Notes under the pieces: generated by a model
Seen by the model: the letters and a program-made list of their open reading frames with translations, nothing else
Databases searched by the model: none
Told to the model about the DNA's origin: nothing
Assembly (NCBI RefSeq): GCF_027587375.1
Contig: NZ_JAMXIC010000001.1
Span: forward strand, 248,001-312,000
Length of the DNA: 64,000 nt
Source: Arthrobacter sp. B2a2-09
Lineage (GTDB): Bacteria > Actinomycetota > Actinomycetes > Actinomycetales > Micrococcaceae
Direction: 5' to 3'
Part shown: positions 34,265 through 42,383 of the stretch, one piece after another
Layout: the number at the start of each line of letters is the position of its first letter
Numbering within the stretch: the first letter of the stretch is position 1
Program-made: the position numbers and the translations under genes

Positions 34265-35538
34265 CGGAGGACCCCCAACTTCTGCAGGCGCTCGATGGTT
34301 TCGGCATCGAAACCGTTCTCCAGCAGGACCTCCACGTTGTGCTCGCCGAGCCGCGGCGCCACGCGCCGGATGGAAGGCGGGGTAGCGGACAAGCGAATGG
34401 GGGCATTGAGCATCTTCACTGTGCCGACGCCGGGGTGCTCGGCTTCCACGATCATCCCGTTGGCCTCAGTCTGGGCATCTGCCAGGGCTTGTTCCAGGGT
34501 GTGGACGGGCGCGTTGAGCAGGCCTTGGCTTTCCAGCTGGTTGGTCCAGTACTCGGTGGTGTTCGTGGCGATGCGCTCCCGGAAGATCGCCTGCAGGGCT
34601 GGCTTGTGCTTGAACTGCTGCTCCAGGTTGGCGAACTCCGGCCGCTGGGTAAGGTCCTCGTCCAGTCCCAATGCCTCGGAAATCCGTGCGAGCGGGTCCG
34701 GGGTGAAGCCGCCCACCATGCAGACGGCGCCGTCGGTGGTTTCAAAGACGCCGCTCAGCGGCATGGCGCCCCAATTGACCTCATAGCCGCGGTTGAGCTG
34801 CATGCAGGCCTCCTGCATCTGCAGGTGGAGCATGGAGTCGTACATCGTCACCTCGACCTTTTGCCCGACGCCGGAAGCCTCCCGGGTACGCAATGCCAGC
34901 AGGATGCCCTGCATGAGGTGCATGCCCGTGATGTAGTCGCACAGGGTGGTGGGGTAGATGGCCGGCTTCATGTCGTCCGACTCGCGCCGCCACATCACGC
35001 CCGAGTAAGCCTGTGCGATCGCGTCCTGGCCGCCCTTGTGGGAGTAGGGTCCAACCGGGCCGAAGCCCGTGCCGGAGGCCCAGATGATGCCCGGGTTCCC
35101 GGCTTTGAGCTCCTCGTAGCCGAAGCCCATCCGCTCCATCACGCCGGAACGGAAATTGCTGACGACGACGTCGGCGTCGGCCATGACCCGGCGGAGGACG
35201 GCCTTACCCTCGTCGGTGCGGGTGTCCACGGAAACGCTCCGCTTGTTCCGGTTGATGGACAGGAAGATGGGATTGTCCTGGCCATCCTTGTCCGGGAACG
35301 AGTTGCGCGAGATGTCGCCGGCCCCCGGACGCTCTACCTTGATGATGTCCGCGCCGTAGTCGCCCAGGAGCTGGGTGCAGGACGGTCCCATGAACACCTG
35401 GGTGAAGTCCACGATCTTGATGCCATGGAGGGGGAGCGGGATGGCATTGGGCTGGACATCGGTCTGGGGAGCGGCAGCGCCGGCGACCACCGCCGTCGTG
35501 GTTTCCTCAAACTCATCGAGAAGAATGTCGGTGCTCAT
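34261..35538 (-). CDS. CaiB/BaiF-family CoA-transferase (class III)
   Basis: A 425-residue class III CoA-transferase. The N-terminal signature GIKIVDFTQVFMGPSCTQLLGDYGADIIKVERPGAGD (seen in parts: VFMGPSCTQLLGDYGADI) and FLSINRNKRSVSVD are typical, as is GQDAIAQAYSGVM in the middle. The enzyme swaps CoA between organic acids, so the pathway substrate or an intermediate is used as a CoA thioester. It overlaps its neighbours by four bases on both sides, which means tight coupling with the flavoprotein upstream and crotonase downstream. Confidence 0.92.
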   Translation of the reverse strand: MSTDILLDEFEETTTAVVAGAAAPQTDVQPNAIPLPLHGIKIVDFTQVFMGPSCTQLLGDYGADIIKVERPGAGDISRNSFPDKDGQDNPIFLSINRNKRSVSVDTRTDEGKAVLRRVMADADVVVSNFRSGVMERMGFGYEELKAGNPGIIWASGTGFGPVGPYSHKGGQDAIAQAYSGVMWRRESDDMKPAIYPTTLCDYITGMHLMQGILLALRTREASGVGQKVEVTMYDSMLHLQMQEACMQLNRGYEVNWGAMPLSGVFETTDGAVCMVGGFTPDPLARISEALGLDEDLTQRPEFANLEQQFKHKPALQAIFRERIATNTTEYWTNQLESQGLLNAPVHTLEQALADAQTEANGMIVEAEHPGVGTVKMLNAPIRLSATPPSIRRVAPRLGEHNVEVLLENGFDAETIERLQKLGVLR

Positions 35539-36917
35539 GCCCCCACCACAGCTTCGTTGTCGAGGGTAGCGTTCGACGACGGGACGTCGCCCGGGTCTGC
35601 ACCATGCCGGCGCATGCCCTGCTGGATGTCCAGCGCGGAGACTTCGCGGACGAGGGTACCGTTTTGGACCGCCAGCGCGGCGGCGACGCCGACTGCCTGG
35701 CCCATGGCCATGCAGGGCGGGATCTCGCGGGACATCTTCTGTGCTTCCGGGGTGGCCGAGTAGTGGCGGCCGGCGACGAGCAACTGGTCCACTTCCTTGG
35801 GAAGCAGCGAGCGGTACGGGTAGTAGTAGTCGCGGCCGCGGGCGACGGTGTCCGCGAAGTGGCGGCGGGAGGTGACGTCGTCCTTCGTCATGACGTATTC
35901 GCCCTCGAGCAGGCGGGTTTGCCGTACGCCCATCTGGGAGGCGACGTCGAGCATGTAGCAGTTCTCAAAGCCCGGCAGGTGGGCGCGGACGTACTCCACG
36001 GCCTCGCTGATCCGGTCCCGCGCGGCAAACTCGGCGGCGGTCATGTCCGCCGGGTCCACGCCGTCGTACCCGGTCATGTGGGGAGCGTTGCACCAGACGA
36101 CGCCGTCGATGGGTGTCTTGAGCCACCACAGTTCCCAGGCGCCGCCGAGGAGGCGCTTGATGGTGCGGTTGATGGCACGGGCTTCCTTCGGGTTGGCCTG
36201 CTCGAAAGCCTCTGCTGCGGCAGTGTCCACGTTGCCGAGGCGGAAGACGAGGGTGGTGAGGTAGCTGTCCTTGATGTGGCTGGCGCCGGCACGGGAGGCG
36301 ACGTCGATGTCTCCGGTCGTGTCGATGACGATGTCCGCCATGAACGCCTGCGGGCCGGACTTGGTTTCGCAAATGACGCCCTTGATGACGCCGTTGTCCA
36401 CGATCGGGCGGGAGAACCACGAGTGCAGGCGGAGGTTGACGCTGGCTTCGCGGACGAGGTCGTTGGAGACCCGCTTCCAGCCGTCGGGGTCGAAGGCTGC
36501 GGCGTAGCAGATCGGCTTGGGGGTGGTGTGGGAGTGGAAGTCGAAGGTGCCGTAGCGGCCCCATTTGTTCCAGAGTTCCTCGGAGGTCTTACGGTCATCG
36601 GCAGGCGGGACAATCGCCAGGCCGAGCTTCTGCAGCCGTTCCACGTACTCCGAAACGATGCCGGTGACCGTGATTTCCTGGCCGTTGATCATGTCATCGA
36701 GCACCAGGACCATACCGCCGGAGGCAAGGCCACCGAGCGAGGAGTAGCGCTCCAGGAGCGTGACGGATGCGCCGGATCGTGCTGCGGTGACCGCGGCGGC
36801 CACGCCGGCGGGCCCACCGCCGACCACGAGGACGTCGGAGCGGGAGATGACGGGTGCGGTGAGATCCGCCGTCGTCGTACTGAGTTCCAGTGACGATGTG
36901 GTGGCAAAGGAGTTCAT
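35535..36917 (-). CDS. FAD-dependent oxidoreductase, first gene of the catabolic operon
   Basis: A 460-residue flavoprotein with an N-terminal dinucleotide fold, VLVVGGGPAGVAAAVTAARSG, and the second conserved FAD segment DIVIDTTGDIDVASRAGA. The C-terminus (VAGRHYSATPEAQKMSREIPPCMAMGQAVGVAAALAV in parts) fits the FAD_oxidored family, members of which oxidise or dehydrogenate small organic acids or act in anaerobic-type reductions. The gene starts the operon, 230 bases downstream of the XRE-cupin regulator stop. Substrate unknown; electron partner may be the ferredoxin encoded at the operon's end. Confidence 0.88.
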   Translation of the reverse strand: MNSFATTSSLELSTTTADLTAPVISRSDVLVVGGGPAGVAAAVTAARSGASVTLLERYSSLGGLASGGMVLVLDDMINGQEITVTGIVSEYVERLQKLGLAIVPPADDRKTSEELWNKWGRYGTFDFHSHTTPKPICYAAAFDPDGWKRVSNDLVREASVNLRLHSWFSRPIVDNGVIKGVICETKSGPQAFMADIVIDTTGDIDVASRAGASHIKDSYLTTLVFRLGNVDTAAAEAFEQANPKEARAINRTIKRLLGGAWELWWLKTPIDGVVWCNAPHMTGYDGVDPADMTAAEFAARDRISEAVEYVRAHLPGFENCYMLDVASQMGVRQTRLLEGEYVMTKDDVTSRRHFADTVARGRDYYYPYRSLLPKEVDQLLVAGRHYSATPEAQKMSREIPPCMAMGQAVGVAAALAVQNGTLVREVSALDIQQGMRRHGADPGDVPSSNATLDNEAVVGA

Positions 36918-37144
36918 GGTGGAGGATCCTTACTTCCCGGCAGGCATGCCGTTGGAACGGTTGCCGGGGTGTAGAAGAGGTGCTCAGGAGGAGCCCGCTG
37001 CGAAGCACGCAGCGAACCAGGCCTGGCGGAGGGCATGACGAGTAGAGGTCCTAAGGGACCTGGACACGGAAAGAGAGATGTTTGCGAACGGACGTCCAAG
37101 GGTCCGTACGTGCATGGCAGCGAGCGGCGGCTAGCGCCGGCTGA
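36918..37144. other. intergenic region upstream of the catabolic operon
   Basis: This 227-bp stretch separates the regulator stop from the first catabolic gene. I see small inverted repeats (for example GGTCC TAA GGACC at about 37047-37061) but no clear promoter boxes. If there is no promoter here, the catabolic genes would be read through from the regulator's promoter. Confidence 0.3.
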
Positions 37145-37753
37145 TCACCACACGTGAGGGGCGTTGACCCAGATTGCTACGCATACCTCTTCGTAGCTGT
37201 TTTTGTACCAGTGAGGCGTATCCGACGAGAAAGTGATCGAATCGCCCGCCTCAAGCGTGTAGCACTCACCGTCGAGGAAGATGTCTTTCTTTCCCGAGAG
37301 GATGATGCCGAATTCCTCGCCGCTATGGCGAAAAGGAGTGGCGCTGGTGTCGTGGCCTGGCGGACTCACGATCCATTGAGCCTCCAACGCGCCATTGAGA
37401 TCCGGGGTCAGGAGCTCATAGACTGCCTCTCCCACGGACTTTTTGGTGACGCCTTTGAGGTTTCGCCGCTCGGACTTACGGACAACCGGCGACCTGGTTT
37501 CTTCCTGGCCGAGGAAGAATTTCCCCACGGGAATGTCCAGGCCGTGAGCCAGCTGTGCCAAGGTGGTGAATGACGGATTGGCCAGCCCACGTTCGATCTG
37601 GCTGACGATCGCCGGGCTGAGACCGGTGATCTCCGAGAGTTTGGACAGGGTCATCCCCTTGTCCTTGCGCATCGTGCGGACCTTGTTGCCGACAGTCGCA
37701 AGAAGCGCGCTCGTGCCGGCCGGTGAGGATGCCGCAATGATCTCGTTGGTCAT
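37145..37753 (-). CDS. XRE-family regulator with C-terminal cupin domain
   Basis: A 202-residue regulator. The helix-turn-helix lies at about residues 25-75 with MTLSKLSEITGLSPAIVSQIERG, and the C-terminal cupin barrel (about residues 120-195) carries RHSGEEFGIILSGKKDIFLDG and a metal/ligand region ending in DTPHWYKN. Proteins of this PuuR/HipB-like type usually repress small catabolic operons and bind the substrate or a pathway intermediate in the cupin. Placed between the catabolic genes and the importer, it likely controls both. Confidence 0.92.
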   Translation of the reverse strand: MTNEIIAASSPAGTSALLATVGNKVRTMRKDKGMTLSKLSEITGLSPAIVSQIERGLANPSFTTLAQLAHGLDIPVGKFFLGQEETRSPVVRKSERRNLKGVTKKSVGEAVYELLTPDLNGALEAQWIVSPPGHDTSATPFRHSGEEFGIILSGKKDIFLDGECYTLEAGDSITFSSDTPHWYKNSYEEVCVAIWVNAPHVW

Positions 37754-37787
37754 GATCCAGCTTTCTCTCGGTGAGCTGACTCACATA

Positions 37788-37815
37788 ACTATAGTGAAAA
37801 ATTTTAGCGAATCAA
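37788..37815 (-). promoter_or_regulatory. promoter of the regulator gene
   Basis: On the minus strand TTGATT (37815-37810) and TATAGT (37793-37788) are 16 bases apart. The -10 box is followed by TATGTGAGTC, a tract also present at the other promoter at 37939. AT-rich repeats of the form GTGAAAAATTTT overlap the spacer and are candidate operator sequences. Confidence 0.65.
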
Positions 37816-37916
37816 TGGTTTGGTGAAATTTTTCTGTCTTCCCGGTTCAGTGACGTCCTCGCGGTAGCGGACTCTCCCTTGCCGGCGGGGTAGCGAGGGG
37901 TATTTATCAAAAAGCA

Positions 37917-37944
37917 TTGACCTGGTGAATATCTTCAATATAGT
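37917..37944 (+). promoter_or_regulatory. promoter directed at the importer gene
   Basis: TTGACC (37917-37922) and TATAGT (37939-37944) are 16 bases apart. The -10 region and the following TAAGTGAGTC closely match the divergent promoter at 37788-37815. GGTGAATATCTTCA lies in the spacer and resembles the AT-rich repeats at the other promoter. Confidence 0.65.
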
Positions 37945-37950
37945 TAAGTG

Positions 37951-38304
37951 AGTCGCATCACGTGGGGAAGTTTGCAGCACGATCGCCAGACGTGGGCGCT
38001 TCAGCCTTCTGGCGGAAGGCCCAGCCCAGCCCCACGTCCACCCTCGTGTTTCCCATACTGATCCTGCGACACCCAAGCAAGCCATCCATGCTCCCTTTTT
38101 CCGGACTGGATGTCCCCGTTTGCTTCAAAGCGCTACGAAGAGGCACGCGTAGCTATCTGGGCTAACTCGCTTCCCATGAGGTGAGTTGGTACGGCCATGC
38201 CGGACCAAGCCAAAATGATAGTTTCGATCACCGTCCACACCCCTGGGTGTCAACGGTGATCCGTACCCTCACGCACCGCGAAGGTGCGGAGGAAGGAAAG
38301 AATC
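37951..38304 (+). other. 354-bp leader region of the importer gene
   Basis: No convincing gene lies here; a short open frame at 37962-38165 has no ribosome site or recognisable sequence. The stretch would be transcribed as a long 5' leader from the promoter at 37917. Its main feature is the hairpin at 38226-38261. Confidence 0.45.
38226..38261 (+). promoter_or_regulatory. hairpin in the importer leader
   Basis: GATCACCGT pairs with ACGGTGATC, and an inner stem ACACCC/GGGTGT is separated by a small bulge. It lies 43 bases before the importer ATG. It could be a terminator, attenuator or operator. Confidence 0.45.
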
Positions 38305-39609
38305 ATGACTGACACTGTCGTCAAGAATGGCCCGGAGAGCGCCCGGAAATCCCGGCTCTCTCCGGAAATCCGCCGTGGGCTGCTGGGCCTCGGACTCGGG
38401 AACACCCTTGAGTGGTATGACTGGATGGTCTTCGGACTCCTGTCGGCCTTCATCGGGCCAAAGTTCTTCCCCTCGCAGGACCCCACCGCCGCAACCCTTA
38501 ACGCCTTGGCGGTCTTCGCCGTCGGTTTCGCGTTCCGCCCGCTGGGCGGCGTCCTGCTCGGTACTTTCGCCGACAGGATCGGCCGCCGAAAAGTGATGCT
38601 CTGGTCCATCATGATGATGGCAGTCACCACGCTGATCATCGCCCTGTGTCCGACGTACCAGCAGATCGGCGGCGCTGCCGGCGTCATCCTCCTGGTCTGC
38701 CGCATCGTGCAGGGCATCTCCACCGGTGTTGAGGCTCCGCTTTCCACCGCACACGCCGTCGAACTGGTTCCTGTGGGACGCGAAGGGTTCGTCGCAGGCA
38801 TCATCTCCTTCTTCGTCAACTCGGGCATTCTCCTCGCCTCGCTGGTCAGCTACCTGTGCAGCCTGATTCTGAGCGGGGCTGTCATGGCCGACTGGGGTTG
38901 GCGCGTTCCCTTCATTGTGGGAGCAATCTTCGGTTTCATCGTCGTCTACCTTCGCCGGACCCTCCCGGAAACCATGCGGCCGGAAGAGCTTGCGGAGAAC
39001 TCCTCGAAAGCGGTTTGGGGCGGGGTACGCAAACATTGGCTGAGCGTGCTGGCCATTACCTTCGTTGTCGGAGCGGCGCAGGCCTACAACTACGCCTGGA
39101 ATACGGGACTGCCCACCGCGGCCCGCAGCGGCTTCAAAGAAGACGCGACCGCTGTCTTCGCGCTGACCACCATTCTTGGAGTGGTGCTGGTCGTCGGCAG
39201 CCTGGTGGTCGGCAAGCTCGCCGATGGCAAGTCGATTTCCAAGTGGTTCCTGATCACCCGCGCCCTGTCCATTCCTTCGGTCTTCCTGATGCTGATGTAC
39301 GTCCGTCCGGGCATCGGCGGATTCGCCGCGGTCCTCCTGGGCGGCTCGGTTGTCCTGGTCCTGAACATGACCCTGTACAACGTCGTCACCAGTTCCCTGA
39401 TGCCTAAATCCTGCCGCGGCGCAGGAACTTCCCTCGGGTACGGAATTGGTGTGGCCATCTTCGGTGGCACGGACTCTTACCTCCTGGTCTGGCTCCAGTC
39501 CCTGAATGCATCGTGGATCTTCCCGGTCTACGTCGCCGTCCTGTCCGCCTTGAGCATTGTGTTCTATGTGCTGGCACGGCGGAAAAACGGCATCTTCATT
39601 GGAAGCTAG
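38305..39609 (+). CDS. MFS transporter, metabolite:H+ symporter (MHS) type
   Basis: A 434-residue transporter with twelve helices. GNTLEWYDWMVFGLLSAF in helix 1 is the MHS-family signature (seen in KgtP, ShiA and ProP), and DRIGRRKVMLWSI is the motif A loop. Members import organic acids, osmolytes or aromatic acids with protons. The ATG at 38305 follows GGAGGAAGGA. Close to the regulator and catabolic operon, it is the probable uptake system for the unknown substrate, which by family should be an organic acid or zwitterion. Confidence 0.9.
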   Translation: MTDTVVKNGPESARKSRLSPEIRRGLLGLGLGNTLEWYDWMVFGLLSAFIGPKFFPSQDPTAATLNALAVFAVGFAFRPLGGVLLGTFADRIGRRKVMLWSIMMMAVTTLIIALCPTYQQIGGAAGVILLVCRIVQGISTGVEAPLSTAHAVELVPVGREGFVAGIISFFVNSGILLASLVSYLCSLILSGAVMADWGWRVPFIVGAIFGFIVVYLRRTLPETMRPEELAENSSKAVWGGVRKHWLSVLAITFVVGAAQAYNYAWNTGLPTAARSGFKEDATAVFALTTILGVVLVVGSLVVGKLADGKSISKWFLITRALSIPSVFLMLMYVRPGIGGFAAVLLGGSVVLVLNMTLYNVVTSSLMPKSCRGAGTSLGYGIGVAIFGGTDSYLLVWLQSLNASWIFPVYVAVLSALSIVFYVLARRKNGIFIGS

Positions 39610-39660
39610 GAACGTGCATGGATACCTTCCGTCAAGGCCGATGTGGTTCCGGAGGTACTT

Positions 39661-40128
39661 GTGATCTCGTTTGACCTCAGTCATTCCGATGTGGAGCTCT
39701 ACACCGCGGCCCGTCAACTGCTCCTCACGGCTCATCACACCGAGAACCATCGTGTCGCCGCTGCCATGCGGGGCGCTTCCGGCGCCATCTACCTGGGCCT
39801 TCACATTGGCTCCAAGCGAATCAATGTGTGTGCCGAATCCAGCGCTCTTGCCAACGCCCGCATTGCGCAGGAAACATCGATCGAATCGACCGTTGCAGTC
39901 AGCATGGACGCACACGGCGAGCCCCAGGTCACCAATCCTTGTGGCGTTTGCCGCGAGCTGCTGAGGAACTATGGGGCCGAGGCGACTGTCCTGGTTGATG
40001 CCGGGGGAGAGGTGGGAACCGTCAGTCTCGAGGAACTCCTGCCCTATCCCTGGATGCGGGCCACAGAGACCGACTGGACCACTCAGCCGCCAGGCGCCGG
40101 GACATTCGAACTCGGCCGTCAGCGGTGA
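39661..40128 (+). CDS. cytidine-deaminase-like zinc hydrolase
   Basis: A 155-residue protein of the cytidine/blasticidin deaminase fold. The zinc site is complete: Cys-Ala-Glu in INVCAESSALANA and Pro-Cys-x-x-Cys in NPCGVCRELL. The start is the GTG at 39661 with GGAGG five bases upstream. It follows the importer by 51 bases on the same strand and ends at a strong hairpin. A nucleoside deaminase in salvage is one option. Given the neighbours, it may instead deaminate or open a nitrogen-containing intermediate of the cluster's substrate; this is inference. Confidence 0.85.
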   Translation: MISFDLSHSDVELYTAARQLLLTAHHTENHRVAAAMRGASGAIYLGLHIGSKRINVCAESSALANARIAQETSIESTVAVSMDAHGEPQVTNPCGVCRELLRNYGAEATVLVDAGGEVGTVSLEELLPYPWMRATETDWTTQPPGAGTFELGRQR

Positions 40129-40149
40129 AGACGTACTAAGCGCAATGGA

Positions 40150-40181
40150 AATGGCCGGGACTCTTTTGAGTCCCGGCCATT
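40150..40181. terminator. strong hairpin terminator between convergent genes
   Basis: A perfect 14-bp stem, AATGGCCGGGACTC, with a TTTT loop lies between the deaminase-like gene and rbpA. It should serve both strands. Confidence 0.85.
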
Positions 40182-40198
40182 GTCGTAGAAATATGCCC

Positions 40199-40546
40199 TT
40201 ATGCCGAGCGGCGTTCCCCACGACGTTCGCGCAGGATGTTCAGGCGGTCTTCGAGGATCTGCTCAAGCTCGGGAAGGCTGCGGCGTTCCAGCAGCATATC
40301 CCAGTGCGTGCGGACGGCCTTCTCGTTGGTGTCAACGGGGCGTTCGCCATCAACCAGGAGCGCTTCCTTGCCGGTCTTGGAAACCCAGACAGGAGGGATC
40401 TCGGCTTCGGAGGAGAAGGTAACGAAGACCTGCTCTCCGTCCGCGCAGCGGTATTCAACCCGCTGACGCGGCGCCGGCTCCACACCGGATTCGGTTTCCA
40501 TGCTCTGGGCGCCAAGACGCATGCCCCGCAGGCTGCGATCGCTCAT
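40199..40546 (-). CDS. rbpA: RNA polymerase-binding protein RbpA
   Basis: A 115-residue actinobacterial transcription factor that binds the principal sigma factor and RNA polymerase and stabilises the open complex. The N-terminal SDRSLRGMRLGAQSMET, the middle barrel with Arg/Tyr/Cys positions (RVEYRCADGEQVFVTF) and the C-terminal sigma-interaction domain (RTHWDMLLERRSLPELE) are all conserved. The single cysteine pair expected in some species' zinc site is not complete here (one Cys in RCADG). Its presence confirms an actinobacterial host. Confidence 0.96.
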   Translation of the reverse strand: MSDRSLRGMRLGAQSMETESGVEPAPRQRVEYRCADGEQVFVTFSSEAEIPPVWVSKTGKEALLVDGERPVDTNEKAVRTHWDMLLERRSLPELEQILEDRLNILRERRGERRSA

Positions 40547-40740
40547 GATTACTCCCTCTGTCTGTTCGCGGAACCAGGCTCCGCGCTAGCCGGACGACGC
40601 AATGGCGTCGCCCGGACTACTGTCTGCACACGTTGCATCACTAGATGAAACGCCTGACCAAGCGTTAATGTTCCGTTCGGACTGAACCGGCCGGACAAAT
40701 ACACCATTATACGCGGATCGAAGCGAACAGGACAAAGCGA
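40547..40740. other. promoter region of rbpA
   Basis: This 194-bp stretch lies between rbpA and the terminator of the SPFH gene. It holds an inverted pair GCGTCGCCCGG and AGCCGGACGACGC-like sequence near 40588-40615. I could not place -35/-10 boxes with confidence. Confidence 0.3.
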
Positions 40741-40772
40741 GGGGGACCGGCCAGGAATCCGGCCGGTCCCCC
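40741..40772 (-). terminator. hairpin terminator of the SPFH gene
   Basis: A perfect 12-bp GC-rich stem (GGGGGACCGGCC) and an 8-base loop lie 20 bases after the SPFH stop codon, with T-containing sequence following on the minus strand. Confidence 0.8.
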
Positions 40773-40791
40773 TGCAGCAAACTGTCCGCAA

Positions 40792-41766
40792 TTACGGTGA
40801 CGGTTCGTGTGTAGGTGACGGTTCTTGTGTAGCCGACGGCTTCCCGGAATCGCTGAACAAGTCTGCGACGCCTGATCCGCCGTTGACGCCACCCAGTGCA
40901 CCGCCGATACCCTTGAGGGCCTCACCGACCTCGCTGGGGATAATCCACAGTTTGTTGGATGATCCCTCCGCAATCTTCGGCAAGGTCTGAAGGTACTGGT
41001 AGGCCAGCAGCTTTTGATCCGGGTTGCCCTTGTGGATGGCGTCGAAGACCTTCTGGATGGCCTGGGCTTCGCCATCGGCGCGGAGGATGGCTGCCTTGGC
41101 GTCACCCTCTGCGGCGAGGATCGCCGCCTGCCGTTGGCCTTCGGCCGTGAGGATCTGCGACTGCTTGGTGCCTTCGGCGGTCAGAATCGCAGCACGCCGG
41201 TCGCGCTCGGCGCGCATCTGCTTCTCCATCGAGTCCTGGATGGAGTGCGGCGGATCGATTGCCTTGAGCTCCACGCGTGAAACGCGGATTCCCCAGCGTC
41301 CGGTGGCTTCGTCCAAGACCCCGCGGAGCTGGCCGTTGATCTGGTCGCGCGAGGTGAGCGCTTCTTCAAGATTCAAGCCGCCCACGACGTTGCGGAGCGT
41401 TGTGGTGGTCAGCTGTTCAACAGCCTGGATGTAATTGGCGATCTCGTAGGTCGCGGCCCGGGGATCCGTTACCTGGAAGTAGACCACGGTATCGATCGAG
41501 ACAACCAGGTTGTCCTCGGTAATCACCGGCTGCGGCGGGAAGGAGACCACTTGTTCGCGAAGATCCAAGAGGGGCAGAAGGCGGTCGACGAAGGGGATCA
41601 GGATGGTGAGCCCGGGGTTGAGCGTGCGCTGATACTTACCGAGGCGTTCTACGACGCCGGCACGCGCTTGCGGGATGATCCTGATCGAGCGGACCAAAAC
41701 GATAATCACGAATATGACGAGAACTAGCAGCACAATCGCGGCTGCAGTTCCTCCCAAGCTGTCCAT
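40792..41766 (-). CDS. SPFH/Band 7 (stomatin-like) membrane protein
   Basis: A 324-residue protein. One N-terminal membrane helix (AAIVLLVLVIFVIIVLV) is followed by the Band 7 domain (GVVERLGKYQRTLNPGLTILIPFVD, shortened here to ERLGKYQRTLNPGL) and a long helix with a five-fold AxLxAEG pattern (ILTAEG, ILTAEG, ILAAEG, ILRADG) typical of stomatin/QmcA proteins. The tail has a Pro/Thr-rich repeat EPSPTHEPSP. Such proteins oligomerise at the membrane with NfeD partners; an NfeD gene precedes it by 58 bases. Confidence 0.93.
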   Translation of the reverse strand: MDSLGGTAAAIVLLVLVIFVIIVLVRSIRIIPQARAGVVERLGKYQRTLNPGLTILIPFVDRLLPLLDLREQVVSFPPQPVITEDNLVVSIDTVVYFQVTDPRAATYEIANYIQAVEQLTTTTLRNVVGGLNLEEALTSRDQINGQLRGVLDEATGRWGIRVSRVELKAIDPPHSIQDSMEKQMRAERDRRAAILTAEGTKQSQILTAEGQRQAAILAAEGDAKAAILRADGEAQAIQKVFDAIHKGNPDQKLLAYQYLQTLPKIAEGSSNKLWIIPSEVGEALKGIGGALGGVNGGSGVADLFSDSGKPSATQEPSPTHEPSP

Positions 41767-41824
41767 ACATCTCCTTCATTCCCCAGTTACGTATTTGATG
41801 CGGTTATGTGCGGCAATGGGCCGA

Positions 41825-42274
41825 TTACTCTTCAGCGGAGGCGACTACCGCCGTCGCGCCGTCAATCCTGGTGACTTGCACTGTCTGGCCGGCGTCGATG
41901 ATTCCCGCCGCGCTGCGGGCGCTCCACACGTCGCCACCGATCTTGACCAGTCCCGCCGTCGCACTGACGGGCTCCATGACGAGTGCCGATTGGCCGATCA
42001 GGCGGTCCACGTTGGTACGTTGCTCGGCGGGACCCTTGCGCAGATGCTTCAGGGCTATAGGGCGAACGAACGCGATCATCAGGAGGGACACGATGCACAG
42101 GACGACTATCTGCAACCAGAGATCGGCTCCGGCAAAGTCGGCGACGAGGGCAGCCAGCGCGCCGGCCCCGAGCATGATGAAGAAGAAGCTGAGCGTCAGC
42201 ATCTCCACCACGGCGAAAGCGAGAAACACCGTGAGCCAGAGAGCCCACCAATTGCTGCCAAGCCATTCAAACAT
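41825..42274 (-). CDS. NfeD-family membrane protein
   Basis: A 149-residue protein with an N-terminal pair of helices (WALWLTVFLAFAVVEMLTLSF and LWLQIVVLCIVSLLMIAF) and a C-terminal OB-like domain starting at about residue 85 (RLIGQSALVMEPVSATAGLVKIGGDVWSAR in part). This is the short NfeD form without the ClpP-like protease part. It works with SPFH proteins such as the one encoded downstream. The ATG at 42274 has GGGGGAAC just upstream; the longer open frame is not needed. Confidence 0.9.
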   Translation of the reverse strand: MFEWLGSNWWALWLTVFLAFAVVEMLTLSFFFIMLGAGALAALVADFAGADLWLQIVVLCIVSLLMIAFVRPIALKHLRKGPAEQRTNVDRLIGQSALVMEPVSATAGLVKIGGDVWSARSAAGIIDAGQTVQVTRIDGATAVVASAEE

Positions 42275-42383
42275 CGTTCCCCCTGTTTCCGGACTTGCGG
42301 CGGCAGCCGGCCTGATCCGGACTGCAGCGTCGGCAAGATCACAGTCGCTGTTTTTCCATCCTAGCCCGGTGCGAAGTTTCCCG

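Noticed and set aside
34252-35763. A 500-codon open plus-strand frame opposite the CoA-transferase gene
   Set aside because: Antisense shadow without motifs; the CoA-transferase has full family signatures.
37962-38165. Short plus-strand open frame in the importer leader
   Set aside because: No ribosome site, no motif and unusual composition; treated as leader sequence.
38269-40221. A 650-codon open minus-strand frame opposite the importer and the deaminase-like gene
   Set aside because: Composition is that of an antisense shadow (His/Arg/Gln/Asp-rich); it spans two clear genes and a terminator.
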